DNA of 64,000 nt, from contig JAPMXV010000003.1 of assembly GCA_026936335.1 (NCBI GenBank), positions 248,001 through 312,000 on the forward strand. Reading direction: 5' to 3'. Source of the stretch: Mantamonas sphyraenae (lineage: Eukaryota > CRuMs > Mantamonadidae). Positions 50,391-60,052 of this stretch are shown here, piece after piece; positions within the stretch are counted from its first letter, which is position 1; each line of letters starts with the position of its first letter. A program made the translations under genes and the position numbers. Under the pieces are notes generated by a model. It worked only from the letters and a program-made list of their open reading frames with translations. It did not search any database and was not told the origin of the DNA.

Positions 50391-51806
50391 TTACACTTCC
50401 ACCTCTACATTGCTACTGGTGGGTTCCAACTCATCACTTGCCCCACTTCCCCCACTGCTGCTGCTGCTGCTGCTGCTATTGTCCACCCGTTGTCTCTTGG
50501 CATCCTCCTCCCCTCCTTGTTGCTTTCCCTCCTCCACAGTGCTTTCCTCGTCCCTCTTTCGCTTGCCTCCTGCTGTCTGCTCTGCACCATTGGCACCGTC
50601 CCGCGCCTTCTGCTTGTTGTGCTTGTTCTGCTTGTTCTGAAAGTGTTGCGCCACAAACGCCTCCAGCTCCTCCTGGGACACGGCGTCGTTGATGCTCTGT
50701 CTGATCTTGGTAAAGATGCCCTTGTCATTGGGCGTGTCCTTGTCGTGGCGAATCCGCTTGAAGCGCCATCCGCCCGTGCGCATGGCAAACCCTCCATCCT
50801 CAGTGGGCACCTTGGTGGGCCACTGTGGATCCTCCACACACTCCAAAATGAGCGATTGCACCCGTTTGGCATCCATGTTACGCAGGGCTGCCTCCTCCTC
50901 CTCCGTGAACGACACGTAATCAAAAAACTCGGAAATCCCCTGGTTGCCCAGTGTCAGGTAGTGAAACTCGTGGCGCCCCTGCATGATGGTGCCCACCCCA
51001 AAGTCCACTGTGTTTTCGTCCGCCGGTTTCCACTTGTACATCTCTGCACAGGTGCCGGGTTTGTACGGCAGTTCCACGGGGGTCAGGATCAACCCGTCGT
51101 TCTTGTGCTTGAGGTTGGGAATGATGTCCTTGAAGAACACGGGGATGTCACCAATGGTCTTGAATGCCTTCATCTGCATGTGTAAGCTCCCTTGTGGTTC
51201 AAAGCCCTCGCCTGAGAGGGCCTTGCGTGCTCCTTGTTGTCTGCCAAACACATACGAGTTCAGGTTGCCCAGACGAGAGCTCAGGTTCTTGTTGACCAGC
51301 GAGAATCCCTCTCTTGCCATCATGTCGAATGCCAGATACACCCACTGGTCGCCCTCTTGCACGAGTTCTCCGTCCAGAAGGGTGCCGTGTTGGGTCTGCT
51401 TCCACAAACTCTTGTCCTTGCTACCATCCTGGGGTAGTACCACGTCCACCATGCGCATGTCCATGTTGCGACCCACCAGAAACACGCCCGAGAAAATCTG
51501 GTTTGCTCGCGAGCCGGAGGAGGAGGAAGAGGAGGCGGCTTGGGCTTGCATCGCACGTCGCGCCTCTTCCGGCCAGTTGATGCTCATCATCAGGTAACGC
51601 ACGCCGTCCGTCTTTTCGGAAACCCAGTACGGGTTGGTTAGCAACGTTTCAAAGTGTTCCCGCATGAAGGAGGCCGGTTGCGAGCCCGGAAACTCGGTCC
51701 TGATCCCAGGCGCAGGACACAGCACCTTGAGCGGATTCAGCACGCGGTCGCGCAGGAACTTGGTGCGCACCTCCAAACCAGGCAGCGGTGGGGGCACTTC
51801 GTCCAT
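50391..51806 (-). CDS. mRNA guanylyltransferase (capping enzyme)
   Basis: Adds GMP to the 5' diphosphate end of nascent mRNA in the nucleus. The 471-aa single-exon protein has the nucleotidyltransferase motifs in order: I, EKTDGVR with Lys 65 as the expected GMP-linked residue; III, GTLLDGELV; IIIa, WVYLAFDMM; IV, NDGLILTPV; V, EMYKWKP. A C-terminal OB-fold segment includes GWRFKRIRHDKDTPNDKG, matching motif VI (RxDK). A Ser-rich insert lies between motifs I and III. No RNA triphosphatase domain is fused, unlike animal capping enzymes, so the triphosphatase must be separate, as in fungi and many protists. The basic/acidic low-complexity tail contains KRKR. It is divergent from the leishmanolysin gene. 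Confidence 0.94.
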   Translation of the reverse strand: MDEVPPPLPGLEVRTKFLRDRVLNPLKVLCPAPGIRTEFPGSQPASFMREHFETLLTNPYWVSEKTDGVRYLMMSINWPEEARRAMQAQAASSSSSSGSRANQIFSGVFLVGRNMDMRMVDVVLPQDGSKDKSLWKQTQHGTLLDGELVQEGDQWVYLAFDMMAREGFSLVNKNLSSRLGNLNSYVFGRQQGARKALSGEGFEPQGSLHMQMKAFKTIGDIPVFFKDIIPNLKHKNDGLILTPVELPYKPGTCAEMYKWKPADENTVDFGVGTIMQGRHEFHYLTLGNQGISEFFDYVSFTEEEEAALRNMDAKRVQSLILECVEDPQWPTKVPTEDGGFAMRTGGWRFKRIRHDKDTPNDKGIFTKIRQSINDAVSQEELEAFVAQHFQNKQNKHNKQKARDGANGAEQTAGGKRKRDEESTVEEGKQQGGEEDAKRQRVDNSSSSSSSSGGSGASDELEPTSSNVEVEV

Positions 51807-52024
51807 GGCCGGTTGGTGTGGAGACTTGTTTTGGAATGCACTGCTGTGCGCAAATGCAAGCACACTTTTTTGAAACCCCTTTGCGTCGAGGCAGGAACCC
51901 ACACACGGACCCCTTCCGTTTTCCTCTCCCCACGACCAAACAAGCAACCAACTCGGACTCGCTACTGTGTGCGAACCCACTCTCTCAACTTCTCTCTTTC
52001 TCTTACCGAACAACTTTGCTTTCG
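51807..52024. promoter_or_regulatory. Divergent intergenic region, capping enzyme / leishmanolysin
   Basis: 218 bp. Ends with a pyrimidine-rich tract (CTCTCTCAACTTCTCTCTTT) just before the leishmanolysin start, unlike the CA-rich leaders elsewhere. Confidence 0.45.
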
Positions 52025-54989
52025 ATGACACGCACAGCCGTGTTGTTGCTCGCTTTTGCGCTGCTCGCCTCGCTGGTCGCAGCGCACCAACACCCCATGG
52101 ACATGGCAGACGAGGAGGTCGACGATATCCTTCCTTCTGACTGGTCCGAAAAGGTGCCCGATGAACTGCACTCTGGCCACGTACGTTGACACAACACCTG
52201 TCAGGACTCAGAGAGAGGGAAAAAGCAGAGGGCGTTTTTCCCCGGGTGGAGATTATTGTTCTTTTCCCGAAGCGTCCACTGACACTAAAACACGGTGCCA
52301 CGCGTGACCCACAACCTCACGCACACCCACAAACACGCAAACACAGCAAGGCGACGGGTGTGTCCACGAACAGGTGATCAAGAACCTGCGCACGACGCAC
52401 AAGCCCGTGTACGCGCCGCAGGAGTACGATACGAACGCGGCGGCAGCAGGAAACCTGACGGCGGCCGGGTCGCGCAAACTGCTCCTCAGCGGCGCCAACT
52501 ACATCCGGGTGTACTTTGACACGTCTGCGATTGACAACTACGATGCCAAGGCATGCAACAGTGTGGGCCAGGTGCTGACGACGATGAACCCGTCGTACAC
52601 GTGCCAGCAGAAGGACATCATGGACAATTCCAAACGCTCGTACCTGAAGAACACCCTGCTGCCTGCAGCCAAGGCATGGATCGAAGGAGCCTTCAAGCTT
52701 CAGCGAGTGTCGGGCAACCTCAAGTTCAGCAGCAGCACCGATTGCTACCAGGCACCCGTGTCGTCGGTGTACTCCAGTTCCGGGGTGCCCAACGCCGACC
52801 TGGTGCTGTTTGTCACGGGCCGTCCCACGTCGGGTTCGGCCCTGGCCTGGGCGGCCAACTGCCGTCTGGATCAGAACAAGAGGCCCGTGGCGGGACACAT
52901 CAACTTTGGACCGGCCAACCTCAACCCAGACATGTCTGTGCGTTCGCAGCAGGTGGGAGTGGCCATCCACGAGATCGGCCACGTGCAGGGTTTCTCGGGC
53001 TACTTCTTTGACAAGTTTGTGGATCCCAACACCAAGCAGGTGTTGCCCAAGAGCCAGGTGTTGAAGGAGGGCACGCTGTGGTCGTCGCAGCACCAGGTCA
53101 AGTGGGTGCAGACACCCAAGGTGCGTGAGGAGGCAGGCAAGTTCTTTGGCTGCTCCAACACCCCCGGGTTGCAACTGGAGGACGGCGGCACGTCGGGATC
53201 GGCAGGATCGCACTGGGACAAGCGTCTCATGCAGGACGACTACATGAACCCCACGGCCATGTGGAAGCCCGTGTACAGCCGCATCACCTTTGCCTTTTTC
53301 GAGGACACCGGCCACTACGAGATGGACTATGGCAGTGCCGAGGCGTCCAAGTGGGGCCAGGGCATGGGCTGTGACTTTATGACCAAGAGCTGTGGCCAAT
53401 GGCCCAGCAGCTGGGGCTACACCTGTTCCGACCCCAACGCCAAGCCTTGCACGGGCGACCGTACGGCCAAGGGGTACTGCTCGCTGGTCACGTACAGCGC
53501 AGACCTGCCCTCGTACTTCCAGTACTTTAGCAACCCCAAGATGGGCGGTGGTGACAAGTTTAGCGACTACTGTCCCCTCGTGCGTGCGTACAGCAACGGC
53601 GACTGCACAGACACGGGCAACAGCGGACCCAGCGCAGGCGCCTTTGGCGAGAACTACGGCGCCGATGGCATGTGTGTCATGGGCAGCACCATGAAGAGTG
53701 GCTACGTCAACAATGGTGTGCCTCGTGCCTCGTGTGTGATCAAGCGTTGCAGCAACGGCGTCCTGCAACTCAAGGTGGGCTCATCCTGGGTCACCTGCCC
53801 GGCTTCAGGCGGCTCTGTGTCTGCCCCGTCGGGCTTCACAGGCTCCATCACCTGCCCGACCTATGCGCAGGTGTGCACAGGCTCCTCCTCCTCGTCGGGT
53901 GGAGGCAGTAACAACAATGGTGGTGGAAGTGGCAGCAGCTCCCTGGGCGCATACCTGAGCCCGTCGAGCAGCGTGTCTGTGCGCAGCGGACCGGGCACGT
54001 CGTACAGTCTGCTGTGGACGGCGGAGCAGTCGGACGTGTTTATCAAGCTGTCCACGGTGGGCGATTGGGTGCGTGTGCAATCGCTGGGAGGACCCAACGA
54101 CGGCAAGAACGCATACGTGCACGGCGGCTACCTGACCACGGTGGCACTGGTGTGTCCCTCGTTGGATGGACTCAACATGCGCAGTGGGCCGGGCACGTCG
54201 TACACGCGCATCTTTGAGGCCGGCCCCGCCGATTCGTTCCTGGTGTTGAGCAGCAGTGGGTCGTGGAAGCGCCTGCGTGCTGTGTCCAGCCCTCGCACGG
54301 GCACGTACGCATGGGCCAGCAGCTCGTACCTGCGTTCGTGCTCGCCGGCACCCAAGTCCACGCCCACGGGAAGTGGATCGGGAAGTGCCACCAGCTCCAC
54401 GGGCGTGTACTGGATCTCACAGGTCAACAGCATCAGTGTGGAGCGTGTGGACCAGACCAGCTCTGGTTCCTTCTCCACCCTCTCGGGTACGGTGGACAAG
54501 TTCTGCCTGATGACCCTGGAGAACAGGTGGCCCTCGGCAGGCGAGTACGAGGCTGGCAAGAGTGTGTTCTCTCGCGCACGCAAGTACCCGCACTTTCTGG
54601 TGGCCAAGGACAGCTCGGGACGCACTCGCATCGCCCAGTTCCTGCCCCTCAACAAGGCAGGCAGCATGTTCTCCAGCAGCTCGGCCAACAACGACGGTGT
54701 CATCCAGGTCATGGTCGGCGCAAAGGCAAGCTCCCCGTTCACCTCCAACGACTGGTCCCTCAAGGAGGCCGTCAAGGGTCTCTACAAGGCTGTGTCGGAT
54801 GCCACCGGCATGCCCATCCGTGTCGACTCGCGCGTCAAGTTTGTCCAGGACGGCGCCTACGGACGCAACGCCCCGCAGCGTCTCAGCTCTTCCGACTACA
54901 GCAGCGTCTCGGGTATCATTGGTCGCCAGCATGTGCCTGGTGAGACCATGTGGGACCCGGGCATGATTGACCCCCAGCGTCTGATGTGA
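52025..54989 (+). CDS. Secreted leishmanolysin-like metalloprotease (M8) with two SH3b-like domains
   Basis: Exons are 52025-52180 and 52374-54989 (923 aa, phase 0; donor GTACGT, CTGAC at 52279-52283, acceptor GAACAG). A signal peptide (residues 1-20, AVLLLAFALLASLVAA) is followed by a short acidic propeptide. The M8 catalytic region has AIHEIGHVQGFS (zinc His 251 and 255, Glu 252). The third His lies in GSHWDKRLMQDDYMNP, where the family's Met-turn also falls. Many paired Cys follow. After a Gly/Ser/Asn linker there are two SH3b-like repeats (about 575-635 and 645-710), each with a VRSGPGTSY or MRSGPGTSY signature. Then comes a C-terminal domain (WISQVNSISVERVDQ...VRVDSRVKFVQDG) that I cannot place. 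No GPI signal or TM is evident, so a secreted enzyme is inferred. Confidence 0.9.
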
Positions 54990-55546
54990 TACAAGGAAAT
55001 GCAGTTCATCGGACACGTGCGCTGGCACGTCCACGTAATCATTCACCCGGTCCCTTTCCTGCTGGAGACGCCCAGAACATGTACAGCGTACTCCTTCCTG
55101 TTGCACATTCATGTGCTCTGGGGACCGCAGAGCGAAAGACGCGACAAGTTTGTAACTGCGCTCGGGAAAACCTTGACCCTTGCACGGTATAGGGACGTCG
55201 CCACATCCCACCTTCCCCTCTTTCCCTGTGTCTGTGTGTCATGTATCGCCTGTGCATGCGTTGGTCTGTGCCTGCTGTCGGCTATCGACGAGGAGAGCGC
55301 GTTGAAAAAACGCGGGTGCATGCAGGAGCTTGATGCGCCGCCCTTTTTCCCTTGCGCAGCACGTGTGTCTTCCACCTCCCACCCCCGTTCCACATACACA
55401 CACATGGATTGCAAGACAATAGAGAGAGCTCACTGTTGGACAAAGGACTCATTTGTTTGTTGTTGAAACCCTGCGGCGTCGTTGTTGCCGATCTTGATCT
55501 TGTGCTCTCTCCTCTTGCTATGGAACTAGCATATACAATGGTGGGG
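54990..55546. other. Largest gene-free gap
   Basis: 557 bp between the stop codons of two convergent genes (leishmanolysin and the LRR protein). It must hold both 3' ends. Short frames here have no family features. A small inverted pair (GCGCGTTGAAAAAACGCG, 55297-55314) could fold as a hairpin. I see no tRNA, snRNA or convincing SECIS core. Confidence 0.4.
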
Positions 55547-58500
55547 TCACTCGTCACTGTCCTCGCCTATCAACGGATGGGCCAGGCGGCGAAACACAGG
55601 GCCCACCCTCTGCAGCTTGTCGGTGGCCACGCCAAAGACGAGGACGGCCACAACCATGAGCTGGATGAGGACGACCGCAAGTGTGACCACGTCCTGCAGC
55701 ATGGGATCGACAGGGGTGGAGGACAGAGAGAAGAGTAGTCCCACCATGTAGGTGAGCAGGAGAGTGTAGAGGGCGAGGTTGTCCAACGTGTTGTCCTGCG
55801 GATGACGGTAGGGTTGCCAGCGACTGTTGACCATGATGGAAAGCTGCAAGACAACAATGACACCCAAGGCAGTGGCAATGACGGCGTCAAAGGGCACCAC
55901 CACCACGAGGATGGCCAGGAGCAGCTTGCGTAGGAGCATGACGAGTTCAAACCAGAAACACTCCTCACGGTAGGCGGAGCAGAGGAAGCTGATGATGGCA
56001 TTGTCTGGATGGGAATGTCGGATGCGAAACAGCAACCACAGCACCAGCACAGGCACCAGGCAGACATAGATGACGAACGCAGCCACACCCATCCCCAACA
56101 CGCTGCGAAACTGTGCATCTGCCTCCTCCACAGGGCTGCACCGGATCCACGGATATGCGTTGAGGTAGGACCCGTTGGTTGTGTGCAGGGTGCAGGACAT
56201 GACACCCAGGGAAGACACAGCGGCCTTGTTGAAAAAGGCAAAAAAGAGAAACAGGATCACATAGCCTGCATGCAGGGCATCGTCATCCCGAGAGCGACCT
56301 GCACTGTTGAACACCCTCAGCAGCACAAAGATGCAGGCACCCGCGAGCACAATGACCAGTGGGATCAGCTGCACGAGGTCAAACTGCAGAAAGGGATTCG
56401 CAGGCGACAAGCACGCCACGCTGTCCACAGAAAAGTTGAAGGTGGACGCAGCGTGCCATGCAGCGTGGAGCACCGTACGTACCACGCCCGTTTCGCTCCA
56501 GCGCAAGCCCGTGTGGTTCAGCACAGCCAGCGATTGGACAAAAAACACAAGGATCTTTGCCTTGCCATCCTGCGACTTTGCACGGAAGCGAAAGGCAAAC
56601 AACACCGCAAGGACGAAGAACAGGGAAAACACAGCCAGCAAGGCTGCCACCTCGGTGGTGTCGCACTGCATGCATTCGTTGCCGCGACGATACCATCCGG
56701 GGGCACATCGGGAGCACAAGCGACCCTCGTAGTGGGGTGCACAGTCAAAGGGCACATTGCCCTCTGGGTTGCATGCCTGTGGACGTGGGCATGCCATCAG
56801 TTGCGTGACACCCTCGGCCATGATGTCCGGGTAACATCCGCTGACTTGTCCTTCCCCGAGGCAGTTGCACGATGCCACACGTGAGCAGTCAGCGCATGTG
56901 CCATTGGCACCCACAAACCCAGCTGTGCATTGGCAGTTGCTGAACTGGGCAAAGTCTGCGTCTGTGCTGAGCGACAATCCCGTGGCAGGCACGCGAAACA
57001 CGGCGCAACGCAGCTTCAGCGTGCCATTGGTCACCGACTCTTGCGTGGAAGCGATCAGCCATGGGGGCAGGATGCGCATGTGCAGAGCCGTGTTGCGGAT
57101 GTTGAGCGATTGCAGGCTTTGCACGCGGCTGTAGGCGACGGGGAGGCCGCCCGTGAGGCCCGGGTTGCCAGACATGTCCAGGGACACGATGGCAGTCTTG
57201 GTGAAGGTCACTTGGATGATGTTGGTCACCTCTGTGCTGAGGAGCACCTGCGATTCAAAGGCAGGGAGGGGACCCGTGATGGAGTTTGCGGACAGATCGA
57301 TGTGGGAGATGTTGGCCAGGGCCGTCAGGGACAAGGAGGACAGTGTGCCTGTCAGCGAACAATTGGCCAAACTCAGACGGTTCATGACCAGAAAGGTGCC
57401 TGTGGTGCTGCGTAGGCTGTCCCTGTTGTTGATGGCCGATGAAAAGATGCTGGAGGTGGCAAATGACACCACCGGTGCAAGTGCCTCCTCCGCCCCAATG
57501 CCCAACGGATTGCTCGACACATCCAACTCGTCCACGGAGCTCAAAAAGCCCAGGAACGGAGGCAATGCACCCGTGAACGCATTGTCGTTCAGACGCAACG
57601 TCTGCAACCGCGCAAGCAGACCCAACGACGCAGGCAGGCGTCCATGCATGGCATTGTGGGAGAGGTCCAACACGCGCAAGGCGGGGAGGCCAGCAAAGAG
57701 ATCGTCGGCCAGGGTGCCCCGAAGGCCACAGTTGGATGCACGAAGCGATGTCAGACGTGCGGTGCCACCCGAAGCGAGGGCGGACACGTCAAAGTCAATC
57801 TGTGGGTTGTCACTCACATCCAAACTGCCCACAGCGGCGAGCAAGGAGGAGGTGGCAATGCCCCCGGAGAACTGGTTGCCCGACAGATCCAACGAGGACA
57901 GAAAGCCTCCCTTTGAGGGCAATTGCGATGCATCCAGCACACCCTGCAACTGACACGAGGACAATGACACTGCATCGAGTTGGGGATTGGCAAACAGGGC
58001 CGTCAGATTGAGGGTGCCTCCCAGTGGATTGTTGCTCACAGAGACGGTGGTCAGTCTTGGATGTGTGGACAACACACGGGTGTCCACGCCTCCGCTTAGT
58101 TGGTTGTTGGACACATCCAATTTCTTCAGAATGGATGCCTGTGCCACGGCGTCCCAATCCAGATCCCCGGCCAAGTGGTTCATGCTCAGATCCAGCTCGT
58201 AGGCAGCCGCACTGGACAGCAGTGCAGATGGGATGGGTCCGGTGAGCATGTTGTTGGACAAGTCCAGAACAGTGATGTTTGTGGCCGTTGCAGGCAGATT
58301 GCCACTTAGTTGGTTGCCGTGCAACACCACAGACATGCCTCCCACTGCTCCAACGGGTGTCCAGCCAGCAAGCAGCCAGGCAGGCACAGGTCCACTGAGT
58401 TTGCAGTTGGACAGATCCAACACCGCCAACTGAGAGCCTGTCATGTTCATCGTGGTGGGCAACGGGCCGTACAGACCCGTGGACGACAGGAACAGCTGCT

Positions 58501-59935
58501 GGAGCGTCTTTGAACCAAGGATCATCTGCAAATTCGACTCTTCCACACTCACGTCAAAGTTGTTCAGTGCCAGACCCAACACGGACAGGTTGGGGATGGC
58601 AGCAAACTGTGCGAAATCCAAGGCCAGACTGGCTCCATTCCCGTCCAGCTTGAGCTTGTCCAGCAGCGTCAGCTTGCTCAACTCACTCGGCGACCCACGC
58701 ACCGATCGCAATCCAACGAATTGCAGGTACACCTCGGTGAGTTGGGGCATCTCGCTCAGCGAGGAAAAGTCCAACTCGCCGTGCAGGTCGTTCAGCGACA
58801 GCGCCAGAAACTGGAGTGCCTTCCATTCCTTGATGTGACTCCAGGGAATGCTGCCACGCAGTCGGTTCGTGGCCAGCAGCAGGGTGTTGAGCTGGACAAA
58901 CGACACGGTGTCAATTTCTGCGCCCAGATCGCCCTCCAATGCATTCTGTCGCAAATCCACCAGAGTGAGCGCAGAAGAACAATTGGCAAACAGGCCCCAG
59001 TGCCATCCTGTGATGCCTGTGTACATCACCCTCAGGGTGTAGAGCTTGGTCAACAGGGCGAGCGACTCTGGAAGGGACCCCTGCACGCTTGGACGAGGGA
59101 AATTGGCCTGGAAATCAAACACCCGCAATTCTGGCAGATGCGCAAACATATCTGTGGGCAGAGGTTGGCTGTAGTTGGCCTCCAGCACGTAGAGGTACTG
59201 GAGGGCCGGCATTTTCGCCAGAAATCCAGGTTCAAAGTAGGCATCCACGCCTGTAGAGAGTACGCTGAGCATGGTGTTGGAGGTGGGCAACCGTTGTGCT
59301 GGTTCTGTAGGTTGCAACGTGCGTGTGGTGGGTGGCACGCCGAGCGTGGTCAGCCACGGATGTGCCAGCACCCCTCGCCACGGCAGGAACTGGGCCGGTG
59401 GCTCGGAACATGCACGCGCCACCTGCGATTGATCCAAAAACATGTTGAGACTCACGAGGTGAGGCAGACCCTGGAGGAGCACGTCCAGTGCGCCATCGGG
59501 CAAGTTCACATTCGTGAGAGAGGTCCCCGTCAGGTCCACAGCGACCACGGTGCAATTTGAACAGTCGCTCCTGCTGCATTGGCTGCCGTACTGTACGTTG
59601 TTCACGTCTTGTGTCTCGCAGTGGACCCCGTCCCAGGAGCAGAAGCACTGATGGTTTCCCCAGGAGTTTTCAGACCACGCGCAGCCGGCACCCTGCTGGC
59701 TGACGTTTGCAAACGTCAGCAGCACCTCGCGTTCACGTGCCGTCTGTGCGGCAGAGACGTTCCATGTCACCACCTTTTCTCCATCCCGGTACAGCGGCGG
59801 CGGCGTCGGCGTGTCAACCCGTGGCAGGGTGACATCCACGCCACGCACAACCGCCCCCTCGCCTGCAACGACCATGGCCAGCACAACCACAAACACGCCA
59901 ATCCCTGTGAAAACCACCCCGTGATGCACTGCCAT
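55547..59935 (-). CDS. Leucine-rich-repeat, Cys-rich, multi-pass membrane protein (receptor-like)
   Basis: Single-exon, 1462-aa protein from Met 59935 (an in-frame Met at 59992 would place a Cys-rich tail before the signal segment). The signal or anchor reads GVVFTGIGVFVVVLAMVVAG. A plant-LRR-like cap follows (LLTFANVSQQGAGCAWSENSW, CFCSWDGVHC). Then come some 25 LRRs to about residue 1000 (for example LRVLDLSHNAMHGRLPASLGLLARLQTLRL and VLDLSNNMLTGPIPSALL). A Cys-rich EGF-like block (about 1000-1090, with CDxxxPHYEGRLCSRCAPGWYRRGNECMQC) leads into about eight TM helices (first AALLAVFSLFFVLAVLFAF). Similar LRR/EGF/multi-TM proteins occur in several free-living protists. Ligand and signalling output are unknown; no kinase or TIR domain is present. 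Confidence 0.85.
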   Translation of the reverse strand: MAVHHGVVFTGIGVFVVVLAMVVAGEGAVVRGVDVTLPRVDTPTPPPLYRDGEKVVTWNVSAAQTAREREVLLTFANVSQQGAGCAWSENSWGNHQCFCSWDGVHCETQDVNNVQYGSQCSRSDCSNCTVVAVDLTGTSLTNVNLPDGALDVLLQGLPHLVSLNMFLDQSQVARACSEPPAQFLPWRGVLAHPWLTTLGVPPTTRTLQPTEPAQRLPTSNTMLSVLSTGVDAYFEPGFLAKMPALQYLYVLEANYSQPLPTDMFAHLPELRVFDFQANFPRPSVQGSLPESLALLTKLYTLRVMYTGITGWHWGLFANCSSALTLVDLRQNALEGDLGAEIDTVSFVQLNTLLLATNRLRGSIPWSHIKEWKALQFLALSLNDLHGELDFSSLSEMPQLTEVYLQFVGLRSVRGSPSELSKLTLLDKLKLDGNGASLALDFAQFAAIPNLSVLGLALNNFDVSVEESNLQMILGSKTLQQLFLSSTGLYGPLPTTMNMTGSQLAVLDLSNCKLSGPVPAWLLAGWTPVGAVGGMSVVLHGNQLSGNLPATATNITVLDLSNNMLTGPIPSALLSSAAAYELDLSMNHLAGDLDWDAVAQASILKKLDVSNNQLSGGVDTRVLSTHPRLTTVSVSNNPLGGTLNLTALFANPQLDAVSLSSCQLQGVLDASQLPSKGGFLSSLDLSGNQFSGGIATSSLLAAVGSLDVSDNPQIDFDVSALASGGTARLTSLRASNCGLRGTLADDLFAGLPALRVLDLSHNAMHGRLPASLGLLARLQTLRLNDNAFTGALPPFLGFLSSVDELDVSSNPLGIGAEEALAPVVSFATSSIFSSAINNRDSLRSTTGTFLVMNRLSLANCSLTGTLSSLSLTALANISHIDLSANSITGPLPAFESQVLLSTEVTNIIQVTFTKTAIVSLDMSGNPGLTGGLPVAYSRVQSLQSLNIRNTALHMRILPPWLIASTQESVTNGTLKLRCAVFRVPATGLSLSTDADFAQFSNCQCTAGFVGANGTCADCSRVASCNCLGEGQVSGCYPDIMAEGVTQLMACPRPQACNPEGNVPFDCAPHYEGRLCSRCAPGWYRRGNECMQCDTTEVAALLAVFSLFFVLAVLFAFRFRAKSQDGKAKILVFFVQSLAVLNHTGLRWSETGVVRTVLHAAWHAASTFNFSVDSVACLSPANPFLQFDLVQLIPLVIVLAGACIFVLLRVFNSAGRSRDDDALHAGYVILFLFFAFFNKAAVSSLGVMSCTLHTTNGSYLNAYPWIRCSPVEEADAQFRSVLGMGVAAFVIYVCLVPVLVLWLLFRIRHSHPDNAIISFLCSAYREECFWFELVMLLRKLLLAILVVVVPFDAVIATALGVIVVLQLSIMVNSRWQPYRHPQDNTLDNLALYTLLLTYMVGLLFSLSSTPVDPMLQDVVTLAVVLIQLMVVAVLVFGVATDKLQRVGPVFRRLAHPLIGEDSDE

Positions 59936-60052
59936 GACACCCGATCTCCTTTTGGACGAACAAGCGCAATTTGCACACAATCCACAATCCATTCGATGCC
60001 TTCCTCCTTCCCCTCCCTCTCCCTCACTCTCTCTCTCCCTCTCTCTGTGTCC

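Noticed and set aside
55250..55546. Possible tRNA or SECIS element in the large convergent gap
   Set aside because: No cloverleaf with a TTCRANNC box, and no paired ATGA/AA/TGA core at suitable spacing, could be found by eye.
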